Shown here: in pieces, positions 1 through 9,829 of the stretch
How the letters are laid out: each line of letters starts with the position of its first letter
Numbering within the stretch: position 1 is the first letter of the stretch
From: an uncultured Thermoleophilia bacterium
GTDB taxonomy: Bacteria > Actinomycetota > Thermoleophilia > UBA2241
Assembly (NCBI GenBank): GCA_903927755.1
Contig: CAIYOD010000074.1
Span: 1 to 34,512 of the forward strand
DNA length: 34,512 bases
Direction: 5' to 3'
Program-made: the position numbers and the translations under genes
The notes under the pieces: generated by a model
Database searches by the model: none
The model's input: only the letters and a program-made list of their open reading frames with translations
What the model was told of the DNA's origin: nothing

Positions 1-45
1 CGCAGAGAGGGTCCCGGGCCCGTTCGCGTGCGAACTCGTGGAGCG

Positions 46-417
46 TCAGCGCGGGTGCGCGCGACTCCAGCGACGCCAGTCACTGTAACCCTTGTCTCCG
101 GCCAGCCACCCGGTGAGCAGATAGAACGGCTCCATCGCCTCGTTGAGCGTGTTCATGACGACCTGCAGTCTGGCCAGCGAGACCTGGAGCTTCGACATGC
201 TCTGAGTGAGCGACTCTCCGTCGGCGGAGAGGCGCTCGGCCGCCGCCGTGACCTCGTCAACCCTGTGGCTGAGTCCGTCGGCCAGCGGCGTGATGCGCCG
301 GGAGACGGCCGCGCCGTGCTTGGCGAGGCGCCATCCCTTGAGGGCGACGTAGACGAGGGCCGCGATGATGACCGCCAAGCCGGCGAGTGCGACGATGAGG
401 AGTACGTACCAAGGCAT
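46..417 (-). CDS. Small membrane-anchored coiled-coil protein (DUF948-like)
   Basis: This 123-residue protein has one N-terminal membrane segment (about residues 4-26, rich in Leu, Ile, Val and Ala). A basic stretch follows, then a long heptad-like region (about 45-95) predicted to be coiled coil, and a short charged tail. The arrangement resembles DUF948/YtxH-type actinobacterial and firmicute membrane proteins of unknown function. It lies 54 bases downstream of the NlpC/P60 gene on the same strand, so the two may be co-transcribed and the protein could act at the envelope; that is inference from context only. The ATG start directly precedes the membrane segment. No catalytic motif is visible. 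Confidence 0.72.
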   Translation of the reverse strand: MPWYVLLIVALAGLAVIIAALVYVALKGWRLAKHGAAVSRRITPLADGLSHRVDEVTAAAERLSADGESLTQSMSKLQVSLARLQVVMNTLNEAMEPFYLLTGWLAGDKGYSDWRRWSRAHPR

Positions 418-471
418 GCGCGAAGTGTACCCCGTCGCGCCGGGCGGCGACAGTGCGCCCGGCCGCGGCGG

Positions 472-1593
472 TCAGGGCAGCTTGATGTCGTACCTGCAGA
501 TGAGCGCGCAGCCTCGTCCCGCCAGCCGGCTCACCTTGACGACGTCGCCGGTGTGCGGCGCCTCGATGAACAGGCCGTTGCCGATGTAGATGCCGACGTG
601 GTGGTAGAAGGCCGGGTAGCCGAAGAAGACCAGGTCGGCCGGCTGGGCCTGCGACAGCGACACGGGGTCTCCCATGTGCGCCTGCATGGTGGCTCCGTGC
701 GGGAACTGTACCCCGAACTTGGCGTAGACGTAGAGGACGAGGCCCGAGCAGTCGAAGCCGCCCGACGGTGTCGCCCCCGCCCACACGTAGGGGATGCCGA
801 GGTACTTCATCGTCTCTTTGAGGACGGCGATCTGCGCTGGGGTGCCATGGATGGTCGCGAGGTCCACGCCGGCGGCCTTGGCCAGGCGCTCCGAGGCCTC
901 CGCGTCCAGCCGGGCCAGCTCCGAGAGCAGCTTCTTGACGCGCGCGTCGAGGTCCGTCAGGAGCTGCTCGCGCGCCGCCAGCTCGTCTTCGATGGCCGCC
1001 TGCTGCTCGCGCAGCCCCATCTCCCGCTCCAGCGCGTCCGCCCTGTCCTCGTCGATCTGCTGCTCGAGCTTCTCGACCTGCTGCTCCATGGCGGAGATGC
1101 GGGTGACGGTGTCCTGGTCCGCCTCGTCGATGGAGCGGAAGTAGCCGAGTTGGGTGCCGGCCTCGCCGATGTCGCTCAGGTTGAAGATGACGTCGAGCAC
1201 GCTGTAGCCGTCGCTCTTGTACATGGCGGCGAGCCGGTCGCCGCGCGTCGCCTGCGCGGCGTCCAGCTGGACGCGCGCGCGCTCGAGATCGCGACGCGCC
1301 TCCTGCAGGCGGATGTTGACCGCGTCGAGCGTCGCGCGCGCGACGTTGTACTTCTCCGTGAGCACCTCGGCGCGGCCGTCGAGACGCGCGACCTCCCGGC
1401 GCACGCTGCGCGCCTGGGACTGCAGGTCGTCGACGGACGGAGATGCGGGCGCGGCGGCGGGCAGGAGAGCGGCGGCGAGGAGGGTCAGGGCCAGCAGCGG
1501 CAGCAGGAGTCCCGCCGCGAGTGCCGCCGCGCGCGCCCCATGCCGCCTGCCTGTCGTCCCGAGCTCTGCCATCTCCGAAGTGTATCGGAACAT
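472..1593 (-). CDS. Secreted NlpC/P60 peptidoglycan endopeptidase with N-terminal coiled coil
   Basis: The 373-residue protein has a basic N-terminus and a hydrophobic signal segment (about residues 22-50) ending in an Ala-rich cleavage region. A long coiled coil follows (about 55-240), then a C-terminal NlpC/P60 domain (about 258-373). The catalytic triad is visible: Cys282 in DCSG, His332 in HHVGIYIG and His347 in EAPHTGD. This layout is that of RipA/CwlO-type D,L-endopeptidases, which cut peptide stems of the cell wall; the coiled coil commonly serves regulation by FtsEX-like partners (family knowledge). A second ATG lies 7 codons downstream at 1572, so the exact start is uncertain. It is divergent from the tRNA-fMet gene and shares promoter DNA with it. 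Confidence 0.9.
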   Translation of the reverse strand: MFRYTSEMAELGTTGRRHGARAAALAAGLLLPLLALTLLAAALLPAAAPASPSVDDLQSQARSVRREVARLDGRAEVLTEKYNVARATLDAVNIRLQEARRDLERARVQLDAAQATRGDRLAAMYKSDGYSVLDVIFNLSDIGEAGTQLGYFRSIDEADQDTVTRISAMEQQVEKLEQQIDEDRADALEREMGLREQQAAIEDELAAREQLLTDLDARVKKLLSELARLDAEASERLAKAAGVDLATIHGTPAQIAVLKETMKYLGIPYVWAGATPSGGFDCSGLVLYVYAKFGVQFPHGATMQAHMGDPVSLSQAQPADLVFFGYPAFYHHVGIYIGNGLFIEAPHTGDVVKVSRLAGRGCALICRYDIKLP

Positions 1594-1641
1594 CCTGCCT
1601 GCTCTTTACGCCGCGCGTGAAGACAGTCCCTGCCGGGTAAC

Positions 1642-1671
1642 TTTACAATCGACCTTCATTGCGTATACAAT
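1642..1671 (+). promoter_or_regulatory. Promoter of tRNA-fMet, overlapping a divergent promoter for the NlpC/P60 gene
   Basis: On the plus strand, TTTACA (1642-1647) and TACAAT (1666-1671) are separated by 18 bases, giving a predicted transcription start a few bases before the tRNA at 1686. On the minus strand the same DNA reads TTGTAT (1670-1665), 17 bases, TGTAAA (1647-1642), directed at the NlpC/P60 gene. The -35 of one promoter therefore coincides with the -10 of the other. Both are good sigma-70-type matches in an otherwise GC-rich region. Confidence 0.62.
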
Positions 1672-1685
1672 CTGCCGTCCAACGT

Positions 1686-1762
<77 letters not shown>

Positions 1763-1773
1763 TCACCTTCCTG

Positions 1774-1797
1774 GGCGCCCGTTCGGGCGCCTTTTTT
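1774..1797 (+). terminator. Rho-independent terminator after tRNA-fMet
   Basis: A perfect 7-bp stem, GGCGCCC/GGGCGCC, encloses the tetraloop GTTC and is followed directly by six T residues (1792-1797). It starts 12 bases after the tRNA CCA end, so the tRNA is probably a single-gene transcription unit. Confidence 0.92.
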
Positions 1798-1851
1798 GTT
1801 GTCCCGGTCGCTCCTTCCGCTGTCGTCGTCGGCCATCGACGCCCCGTGGGA

Positions 1852-1885
1852 TAGAATCGCGCGGCGGCGGGTAACCACCGCCGCG
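1852..1885 (+). promoter_or_regulatory. Possible aqpZ -10 element and leader stem-loop
   Basis: TAGAAT at 1852-1857 matches a -10 hexamer at five of six bases, but no convincing -35 lies 16-18 bases upstream. It is followed at once by an 8-bp perfect stem, CGCGGCGG (1860-1867) with CCGCCGCG (1878-1885), around a 10-base loop. The stem would lie at or just after the 5' end of the aquaporin mRNA. Function unknown. Confidence 0.35.
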
Positions 1886-1919
1886 ACAGTAGGAAAAACC
1901 TGACGTGGTGGTGGAGCAT

Positions 1920-2660
1920 ATGAATACTGGGAAAGCCGCGGTCGCCGAGTTCTTCGGCACCTTCTGGCTGGTCTTCGGAGGCACCGGCGCCGCCGTGCTG
2001 GCGGCTTCGGTGGGGAACAGCGGGATCGGCTGGCTGGGCGTGTCACTCGCCTTCGGGCTCACGGTCGTGACCATGGCCTACGCTGTGGGCCACATCTCCG
2101 GCGGGCACTTCAACCCGGCGGTCACCCTCGGCCTGTGGGCCGGCAGACGCTTCCCCGGCGGCAAGGTCGTGATCTATATCGTCGCCCAGGTGATCGGGGC
2201 CATCTGTGCTTCGGCCGTGCTCTATGTGATCGCCTCCGGCAAGGCGGGCTTCAGCCTTTCCGACGGCTTCGCCGCGAACGGCTTCGGCGACCACTCGCCG
2301 GCGGGCTACTCGCTCGCCGCGGCGATCGTCATCGAGACGCTCCTCACCCTCGCGTTCCTGCTCGTCATCCACGGCGTGACGGACAGGAGGGCGCCGGCGG
2401 GCCTGGCGCCGCTCGCCATCGGCCTCGCGCTGACGCTCATCCACCTGATCAGCATCCCGGTGACCAACACCTCGGTGAACCCGGCTCGCTCGATCGCCCC
2501 GGCGCTGTTCGTCGGGGGCTGGGCGCTCGCGCAGCTCTGGGTGTTCATCGTGTTCCCGATCGTCGGCGGTCTCGTCGGCGGCCTGCTCTATCGGTACCTG
2601 CTCGAGGTGCCCGCCGCCGAGCGCGACAAGATCGAAGGGCCGGGCGAGGCGACGGAGTAG
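1920..2660 (+). CDS. aqpZ: Aquaporin Z-type water channel
   Basis: A six-helix MIP-family channel of 246 residues that passes water across the inner membrane. Both pore motifs are present, NPA at 65-67 (HFNPAV) and NPA at 187-189 (VNPARS). Arg190 is the arginine of the aromatic/Arg filter, and a His in [11 protein letters not shown] matches the AqpZ filter His, which indicates a water channel rather than a glycerol channel. The sequence is strikingly like proteobacterial AqpZ, including the segment [19 protein letters not shown]. The ATG at 1920 matches the usual N-terminus; a GTG at 1905 with AGGA ten bases upstream is an alternative adding five residues. It stands alone between terminators and is not part of an evident operon. 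Confidence 0.93.
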   Translation: MNTGKAAVAEFFGTFWLVFGGTGAAVLAASVGNSGIGWLGVSLAFGLTVVTMAYAVGHISGGHFNPAVTLGLWAGRRFPGGKVVIYIVAQVIGAICASAVLYVIASGKAGFSLSDGFAANGFGDHSPAGYSLAAAIVIETLLTLAFLLVIHGVTDRRAPAGLAPLAIGLALTLIHLISIPVTNTSVNPARSIAPALFVGGWALAQLWVFIVFPIVGGLVGGLLYRYLLEVPAAERDKIEGPGEATE

Positions 2661-2690
2661 AGCTCGTCCGCGTGCCTGGACGCACGACCT

Positions 2691-2747
2691 GAGGGCCGGG
2701 GCGCCGGCGTGGCCGCCATCGGCGGCGGCTCCGGCGCCCCGGCCCTC
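2691..2747 (+). terminator. Long GC-rich hairpin after aqpZ, probable terminator
   Basis: Bases 2691-2707 and 2731-2747 form a perfect 17-bp stem (GAGGGCCGGGG... with ...CCCCGGCCCTC). The loop contains a second small stem, GCCGCC (2712-2717) with GGCGGC (2721-2726). No T tract follows, so termination is inferred from the very stable stem located 30 bases after the aquaporin stop. Confidence 0.6.
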
Positions 2748-2756
2748 TGCTATGCT
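2748..2756 (+). promoter_or_regulatory. Possible extended -10 promoter for the dsrE-tilS-hpt array
   Basis: TGC followed by TATGCT fits an extended -10 element (TGn-TATAAT). The position where a -35 would fall is inside the preceding hairpin and shows no match. The predicted start, near 2763, leaves a leader of about 35 bases before the DsrE-like gene. Confidence 0.4.
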
Positions 2757-2797
2757 CGTCGCAGCTCCCGCGAACCCGCCCCCCCGAAGGAGGCGAC

Positions 2798-3145
2798 ATG
2801 TCCGTTCTGCTGGTGGTCAACAACGGGCCCTACGGCAGCGAAGGTCCGTACAACGCCTTTCGGCTCGCCGACGCGCTCGCGCTCCGCGGCGAGCACGTCG
2901 ACCTGTTCCTCATGGGCGACGCGGTCGGCGCGGCAAGGGCCGGCCAGGACCCGCGAGGGGCGCACGTGTCCCTCGAGCAGATGCTCAACGACCTCCTGGA
3001 GAAGGGGGTCGACGTGAGCTGCTGCGGAACCTGCTGCACGACCCGAGGACTCACCGAGGATCAGCTCGTCGCGCACGCACGCGTGGCCACCATCCACGAC
3101 CTCGCCGAGGCGACCGTCCGCAACGACCGCATCGTCTCGTTCTGA
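2798..3145 (+). CDS. DsrE/DsrF-like family protein
   Basis: A 115-residue cytoplasmic protein with the alpha/beta fold pattern of the DsrE/F/H family. It opens with the strand SVLLVVNNGPYGSE, contains VDLFLMGDAV, and carries the cysteine cluster CCGTCCTTRG at about residues 74-83, followed by a C-terminal part ending in DRIVSF. Family members bind or relay sulfur on cysteines or act as small regulatory subunits. Four cysteines in six positions make thiol or sulfur chemistry plausible here, but the partner is unknown. The strong Shine-Dalgarno GAAGGAGG (2786-2793) fixes the ATG. It is the first gene of the long plus-strand array, 7 bases before tilS. Confidence 0.82.
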   Translation: MSVLLVVNNGPYGSEGPYNAFRLADALALRGEHVDLFLMGDAVGAARAGQDPRGAHVSLEQMLNDLLEKGVDVSCCGTCCTTRGLTEDQLVAHARVATIHDLAEATVRNDRIVSF

Positions 3146-3152
3146 GGCCTCC

Positions 3153-4586
3153 GTGGCGCGCCTGCCCGCCGCCTGTCTCCGGCTCCAGCGCCGCGTCGCC
3201 GACGCCGTCGCAGCCACAGGCGCGCTTCGTGCCGGGGAGCAGGCCCTGCTCCTCCTCTCCGGCGGCGCCGACTCCATGGCGCTGCTCTCGCTCGTGCGCG
3301 CCGTCGATCGCCGGCTGGACCTCGGCCTGGGGTTCGCCGCGCTGCACGTGGACTACGGGCTTCGCGGCGCCGACTCCGACCGGGACCGGCTGATCGTCGA
3401 GCGCGCCTGCCTGGAGGCCGGCCTGCCATTTCACGTGGAGCGCCTGCGCGGCCGGCTCGCCGGCCGGGACTTCCAGGCGCGCGCCCGTGAGCAGCGCTAC
3501 GGGCGCGCCCGGGAGTTGGCCGCCGCGCACGGCTACGACGTCCTCGCCACGGCGCACAACCGCGACGACCAGGCGGAGACGATCCTGTACCGGCTGGCCA
3601 AGTACGCGTCGCCGCGCGGCCTCGCCGGCATGCGGCCGCGCGATGGTGACCTGGCGCGGCCCCTTCTGGGCCTGGGCGCCACGGAGATCAGAGACTACTG
3701 TCGCGCCGCCGGGATCGAGTACGGCGAGGACGCGACCAACGCCGCGCCGCTGTACGCGCGGAACGTCCTGCGCCTCGAGGTGCTGCCCCGGCTCGAGGCG
3801 CTGAACCCGCGCCTGGCCGAGACGCTCGCGGCGGCGGCGGAGCAGGCGGCGGCCGAGGCGGACGTGCTGGCCGCCGCCACCGCGGCGGCTCGTGATCGGG
3901 TGCTGCTGCCGCCAGGCCCGGGCGACCTTGCCGCCGTCGATCTCGCCGCGCTCGGCGCCGAGCCGGCGGCCCTCCGCGCGCTCGTCGTGCACGACCTGCT
4001 CCGCGAGGCGATGGGCGGCGAGGCGCTGGTCGAGCGCCGCCTCGTCCAGTCACTCCTGCGCCTCGCGGAGCGCGCCGACGACGCCGGCCGAGTCAGTCTC
4101 GGCCGTGGCCTGGAGGCGGCGCGCGGTCGGGGCGCGCTGCGGATCCGCGCCGTCGCCGGAGCCCACGCCTGCTCTCCGGCGGCCGTGGAGGGATCGGTCC
4201 TCGTCTCGGCAGGGGAGTCCGGCCTGACGTTGAGCTTCTGCGGCCGCGCGTGGCGGCTGCGCCTGCTTCCGGGCGCGGCCCTGGATCGCGACGCCGCGCT
4301 CGCCGGCGAGGCCTTCGCCGGCCTCGCCGCGCCCCCGCGGCGCGTGACGCTGCGCCACGCGCGCCGCGGCGAACGCTTCAGCCCGCTCGGGTTGGGCGGC
4401 GAGACCACCGTCGCCCGCTATCTGGCGGCGGCGCGGGTGCCCGTCGAGCAGCGCCCGAGGGCGCCGCTGCTGGACGTCGACGGCCGCGCCGCCTGGGTCG
4501 GCGGCGGCCCCGGCAGGGTTGCGCAGGCCTTCCGGGTGCACCAGAGTAGTGTCCTGACACTGCACGTCATCCAGGAGGGAACGTGA
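3153..4586 (+). CDS. tilS: tRNA(Ile)-lysidine synthase
   Basis: TilS ligates lysine to cytidine-34 of the CAU-anticodon isoleucine tRNA so that it reads AUA. The ATP-binding PP-loop SGGADS is at about residues 36-41. The N-terminal synthetase domain includes the conserved ATAHNRDDQAETILYRL segment. A TilS-specific C-terminal domain is recognisable (RHARRGERFSPLG, then PVEQRPRAPLLDVDGRAAW). The length of 477 residues suits the long form of the family. A GTG start at 3153 is the only start early enough for the N-terminus. The stop overlaps the hpt start in GTGA, indicating translational coupling; the tilS-hpt-ftsH order is widespread in bacteria. Confidence 0.95.
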   Translation: MARLPAACLRLQRRVADAVAATGALRAGEQALLLLSGGADSMALLSLVRAVDRRLDLGLGFAALHVDYGLRGADSDRDRLIVERACLEAGLPFHVERLRGRLAGRDFQARAREQRYGRARELAAAHGYDVLATAHNRDDQAETILYRLAKYASPRGLAGMRPRDGDLARPLLGLGATEIRDYCRAAGIEYGEDATNAAPLYARNVLRLEVLPRLEALNPRLAETLAAAAEQAAAEADVLAAATAAARDRVLLPPGPGDLAAVDLAALGAEPAALRALVVHDLLREAMGGEALVERRLVQSLLRLAERADDAGRVSLGRGLEAARGRGALRIRAVAGAHACSPAAVEGSVLVSAGESGLTLSFCGRAWRLRLLPGAALDRDAALAGEAFAGLAAPPRRVTLRHARRGERFSPLGLGGETTVARYLAAARVPVEQRPRAPLLDVDGRAAWVGGGPGRVAQAFRVHQSSVLTLHVIQEGT

Positions 4587-5149
4587 ACGTGCCGATCGCT
4601 GAGGTACTCGTCGACCGGGAGGCGCTGGCCAAGCGCGTCGACGAGCTGGCCGCCCAGATCACCCTCGACTACGCGGGCAAGGAGATCCTCCTCGTCGGTG
4701 TGCTCAAGGGCGCCGTGTTCTTCATGGCCGATCTTGCGCGTCGCATCGACGTGCCCGTGGCGCTCGACTTCATGGCCGTCTCGAGCTACGGCTCGTCGAC
4801 CGATTCGTCGGGCGTGGTGCGCATCCTCAAGGACCTCGACCTGGAGATCGCCGGCAGGGATGTGCTCATCGTCGAGGACATCATCGACTCGGGACTCACC
4901 CTGAGCTACCTGCTCAAGAACCTGCGCAGCCGCAAGCCGGCCTCGCTGGAGATCTGCGCGCTGCTCACCAAGCCCTCGCGGCGCCGCACCGAGATCCCCT
5001 GTCGCTACGTCGGCTTCGAGATCCCCGACAAGTTCGTGGTCGGCTACGGTCTCGACCTGGCCGACCGCTTCCGCACGCTCGACTACATCGGGGTCCTGAC
5101 CCCCGAGGCAGCCGCCGATATCGTCGACCAGGCTGGTTCTTTGCTGTAG
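4583..5149 (+). CDS. hpt: Hypoxanthine phosphoribosyltransferase
   Basis: This purine-salvage enzyme converts hypoxanthine (or guanine) and PRPP into IMP (or GMP). At 188 residues it is of normal length. The PRPP-binding signature VLIVEDIIDSGLTL lies at residues 94-107, and the flexible-loop region FMAVSSYGSST and the C-terminal base-binding segment KFVVGYGLDLADRFR are both present. The GTG start at 4583 overlaps the tilS stop by four bases and has AGGAGG four bases upstream; a second GTG two codons on (4589) is an alternative. Membership in the tilS-hpt-ftsH set supports the call. Confidence 0.95.
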   Translation: MNVPIAEVLVDREALAKRVDELAAQITLDYAGKEILLVGVLKGAVFFMADLARRIDVPVALDFMAVSSYGSSTDSSGVVRILKDLDLEIAGRDVLIVEDIIDSGLTLSYLLKNLRSRKPASLEICALLTKPSRRRTEIPCRYVGFEIPDKFVVGYGLDLADRFRTLDYIGVLTPEAAADIVDQAGSLL

Positions 5150-5164
5150 TCAGGAGGGTATGTT

Positions 5165-5180
5165 ACCGTCACCGGACGGT
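5165..5180 (+). other. Small inverted repeat in the ftsH leader
   Basis: ACCGTC (5165-5170) and GACGGT (5175-5180) form a perfect 6-bp stem with a four-base loop in the 96-base gap between hpt and ftsH. This gap is the longest within the first part of the array, so it could hold an ftsH-specific control site. No T tract and no convincing -35/-10 pair is seen. Confidence 0.3.
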
Positions 5181-5245
5181 CGATTTGCAGGCACATCGAG
5201 GCGTCGGACCGGCCCGGGTGTCAGCATCCGTCCAGAAGGGTCACC

Positions 5246-7435
<2,190 letters not shown>

Positions 7436-7462
7436 CCCGCCGGCGACGGCTCCTGCCACCAC

Positions 7463-8032
7463 TTGGACAGCGACAAGATAAAGGCCGGCGTGCGCCTCAT
7501 CCTCGAAGGTATCGGCGAGGACCCGGACCGTCTGGGGCTGCAGAAGACCCCGCAGCGCGTCGCCGACATGTACGAGGACATCTTCTCCGGCATCGGCGCG
7601 CCCGATCCGGCGGAGCTGCTGACGGCCATCCCTGGTGACCACCATCGCGAGATGGTGCTGATCAAGGACATCGACTTCTACTCGATCTGCGAGCACCACC
7701 TGCTGCCGTTCCACGGGCGCGCGCACGTCGCCTACATCCCCAGCGACCACGGCCACATCGCGGGGCTCAGCAAGCTGGCGCGCGTGGTGCGCCAGGTGGC
7801 GGCGCGCCCGCAGCTCCAGGAGCGCATCACGAGCGAGGTCGCCGACGCCATCGAGACGTCTCTGCACCCGACGGGTGCGCTCGTCCTCATCGAGGCCGAG
7901 CACCTGTGCATGAGCATGCGCGGCGTGCGCACGCCGGGCTCCAAGACGGTCACCAGCGCCGTGCGCGGGCTCATCCAGACCAGCGAGGCCACGCGCGCCG
8001 AGGTGTTCGCCCTGATCAACGCTCCTCACTGA
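7463..8032 (+). CDS. folE: GTP cyclohydrolase I
   Basis: FolE carries out the first step of tetrahydrofolate synthesis, converting GTP to dihydroneopterin triphosphate. The 189 residues contain the zinc ligands Cys76 and His79 in [12 protein letters not shown] and Cys149 in HLCMSMRG, as well as [13 protein letters not shown]. The start is a TTG at 7463. The reading frame is the same as that of the upstream ftsH stop (TGA at 7433-7435), and no ATG or GTG lies between them, so TTG is the only conventional start that keeps the conserved [18 protein letters not shown] region. It is the first of four consecutive folate genes, 27 bases after ftsH. Confidence 0.94.
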   Translation: MDSDKIKAGVRLILEGIGEDPDRLGLQKTPQRVADMYEDIFSGIGAPDPAELLTAIPGDHHREMVLIKDIDFYSICEHHLLPFHGRAHVAYIPSDHGHIAGLSKLARVVRQVAARPQLQERITSEVADAIETSLHPTGALVLIEAEHLCMSMRGVRTPGSKTVTSAVRGLIQTSEATRAEVFALINAPH

Positions 8033-8043
8033 CGCGGCCCCTC

Positions 8044-8886
8044 ATGCTGCCGGCCGCGCCGACGTTCTCGCTCGACCTGCCGTTCCCAGCCATCATGGGC
8101 GTGGTCAACGTCACGCCCGACTCCTTCTCGGACGGCGGGAAGTACCTCGCCGCCGACGCCGCGCTCGAGCAGGCCCTCACGCTGGTGCGTGAGGGGGCCT
8201 CCGTCGTCGACATCGGCGGCGAGTCCACACGGCCGGGCTCCGAGACGGTCTCCGCGGACGAGGAGCTGCGCCGCGTGCTGCCGGTGATCGAGACGCTGGC
8301 CGGCAGCGTCGGCGTCCCCATCTCGGTGGACACGATGAAGGCTGAGGTCGCGCGCCGCGCGCTCGCGGCCGGCGCGACGATCATCAACGACGTGAGCGCG
8401 TTGCGCTTCGACGACGAGATGGTCGGTGTGGTTGCGGAGTCCGGCTGCCCCGTGTGCCTGATGCACATGAAGGGGCAGCCCAAGACGATGCAAGACGACC
8501 CGCGGTACGACGACGTCGTCGACGAGGTCCTTCGCTTCCTGGAGGAGCGCGTGAGCTTCGCGCTCTCCCGCGGCGTGCGCGAGGAGCAGATCATGGTCGA
8601 CCCCGGGGTCGGGTTCGGCAAGACCGTGGCCCACAATCTCGCTCTGCTCGACGGCCTCGCGCGCTTCACCACGCTCGGGCGACCGGTGCTGCTGGGCGCC
8701 TCGCGCAAGCGCTTTCTCGGGGCGATCCTCGGCGCCGAGCCCGCCGACCGCGTCACCGGCACGGTGGCGACGACGGTGATCGGCTATCTCGCCGGCGCCC
8801 ACATCTTCCGTGTCCACGACGTCAAGCCCAACTTCGAAGCGCTGCGGGTCGCGCTCGCCGTGCGCGAGGGCGTCACCGCTCCCTGA
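8044..8886 (+). CDS. folP: Dihydropteroate synthase
   Basis: FolP condenses dihydropterin pyrophosphate with p-aminobenzoate to form dihydropteroate and is the sulfonamide target. The 280-residue TIM barrel shows both family signatures: MGVVNVTPDSFSDGG near residues 19-33 and GGESTRPGSETV near 59-70. INDVSALRF, the VDPGVGFGKTVAHN segment and LLGASRKRF, which binds substrate, are also present. The ATG at 8044 lies 11 bases after the folE stop. An upstream in-frame extension into folE has no family similarity and was not used. It works directly downstream of FolK in the pathway. Confidence 0.95.
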   Translation: MLPAAPTFSLDLPFPAIMGVVNVTPDSFSDGGKYLAADAALEQALTLVREGASVVDIGGESTRPGSETVSADEELRRVLPVIETLAGSVGVPISVDTMKAEVARRALAAGATIINDVSALRFDDEMVGVVAESGCPVCLMHMKGQPKTMQDDPRYDDVVDEVLRFLEERVSFALSRGVREEQIMVDPGVGFGKTVAHNLALLDGLARFTTLGRPVLLGASRKRFLGAILGAEPADRVTGTVATTVIGYLAGAHIFRVHDVKPNFEALRVALAVREGVTAP

Positions 8887-8919
8887 CCCCCGCCGGCCGA
8901 AGGCAAGGAGGCCAAATCC

Positions 8920-9285
8920 ATGACCCGTAGCCTGTCCATCATCCTCGAAGGCATCCAGTTGCGGGGGCGCTGCGGCGTGACCGCCGAAGAGCGCGCCATC
9001 GGCCAGACGCTGGAGATCGACGTCCGGCTCGACCCGCAGGTGCGGGGCGCCGGCCAGAGTGACGACCTCCAGGACACGGTCAACTACAGCCAGATCGTCA
9101 ACTTCGTGCGCGGGGTCGTCGAGGGCGACGAGTTCAACCTGCTCGAGCGCCTGGCCACGGTCCTGTGCGACGGCCTCTGGGAGGAGTTCGATCCGGTGCT
9201 GGTCGAGGTCGCGGTGAGCAAGATCGCGCCGCCGGTGTCCCTCCCGATCCACGCGGCACGCGTGGAGGTGGTGCGCACCTCATGA
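8920..9285 (+). CDS. folB: Dihydroneopterin aldolase
   Basis: FolB cleaves 7,8-dihydroneopterin to 6-hydroxymethyl-dihydropterin and glycolaldehyde. The 121-residue length is typical. Conserved features are IILEGIQLRGRCGVTAEER, with the Glu that anchors the pterin, a DTVNYSQIVNFV segment, LLERLATVLCDGLW, and VSKIAPP, with the catalytic-site Lys. A strong Shine-Dalgarno AAGGAGG at 8905-8911 fixes the ATG. Its stop overlaps the folK start (ATGA), so folB and folK, which act in consecutive steps, are translationally coupled. Confidence 0.95.
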   Translation: MTRSLSIILEGIQLRGRCGVTAEERAIGQTLEIDVRLDPQVRGAGQSDDLQDTVNYSQIVNFVRGVVEGDEFNLLERLATVLCDGLWEEFDPVLVEVAVSKIAPPVSLPIHAARVEVVRTS

Positions 9286-9791
9286 GCGCGGCGTCGGGCA
9301 GGCGTGCGTTCGTGTCGCTCGGCTCCAATCTCGGCGATCGCGCGGCTTATCTCGGCGCCGCGCGCGAAGCTCTCGCGGCGCTGCCCGCCACCTCCGTCGT
9401 CGCCGGGTCTCGCCTCTACGAGACGGCGCCTCAGGATCTCCCCGACCAGGAAGCCTTCCTCAACCAGGTGCTCTGCCTCGAGACGGCGCTCCAGCCGCTC
9501 GATCTGCTGCGCGAGTGCCAGCGCATCGAGCGCGAGCACGGCCGTGTACGCGAGCTTCGCTTTGGCCCGCGCACGCTCGATATCGATATACTGCTCTTCC
9601 AAGACGCCGAGTCCGACGATCCCGAGCTCACGCTCCCGCACCCGCGCATGGTCAAGCGAGCGTTCGTGCTCGTGCCCCTCGCCGAGATCTGGGAGCATGC
9701 CAAGGGCATGCCGGACATGGACGTCGCCGGGCTGGGCAGGGCAACCACCCGCACCCAGCAGGTGAGGTTGTACGACGCCACGGAAGGGTGA
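9282..9791 (+). CDS. folK: 6-hydroxymethyl-7,8-dihydropterin pyrophosphokinase
   Basis: FolK transfers pyrophosphate from ATP to 6-hydroxymethyl-dihydropterin, making the substrate of FolP. The 169-residue protein begins with the family strand FVSLGSNLGDR. The signature region ELRFGPRTLDIDILLF carries the Mg-binding Asp pair, and LTLPHPRMVKRAFVLVPLAEI follows. The ATG at 9282 overlaps the folB stop by four bases. A longer in-frame reading starting at 9165 runs through folB and is Gly/Arg-rich noise, so it was rejected. Confidence 0.95.
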   Translation: MSAASGRRAFVSLGSNLGDRAAYLGAAREALAALPATSVVAGSRLYETAPQDLPDQEAFLNQVLCLETALQPLDLLRECQRIEREHGRVRELRFGPRTLDIDILLFQDAESDDPELTLPHPRMVKRAFVLVPLAEIWEHAKGMPDMDVAGLGRATTRTQQVRLYDATEG

Positions 9792-9829
9792 GCGGTGACC
9801 GATCTCGAGCCGGCGCTGACGGGGGAGTC

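Noticed and set aside
1-45. A possible gene end at the left edge
   Set aside because: Only 45 bases precede the first gene, and no recognisable coding or RNA feature is visible there.
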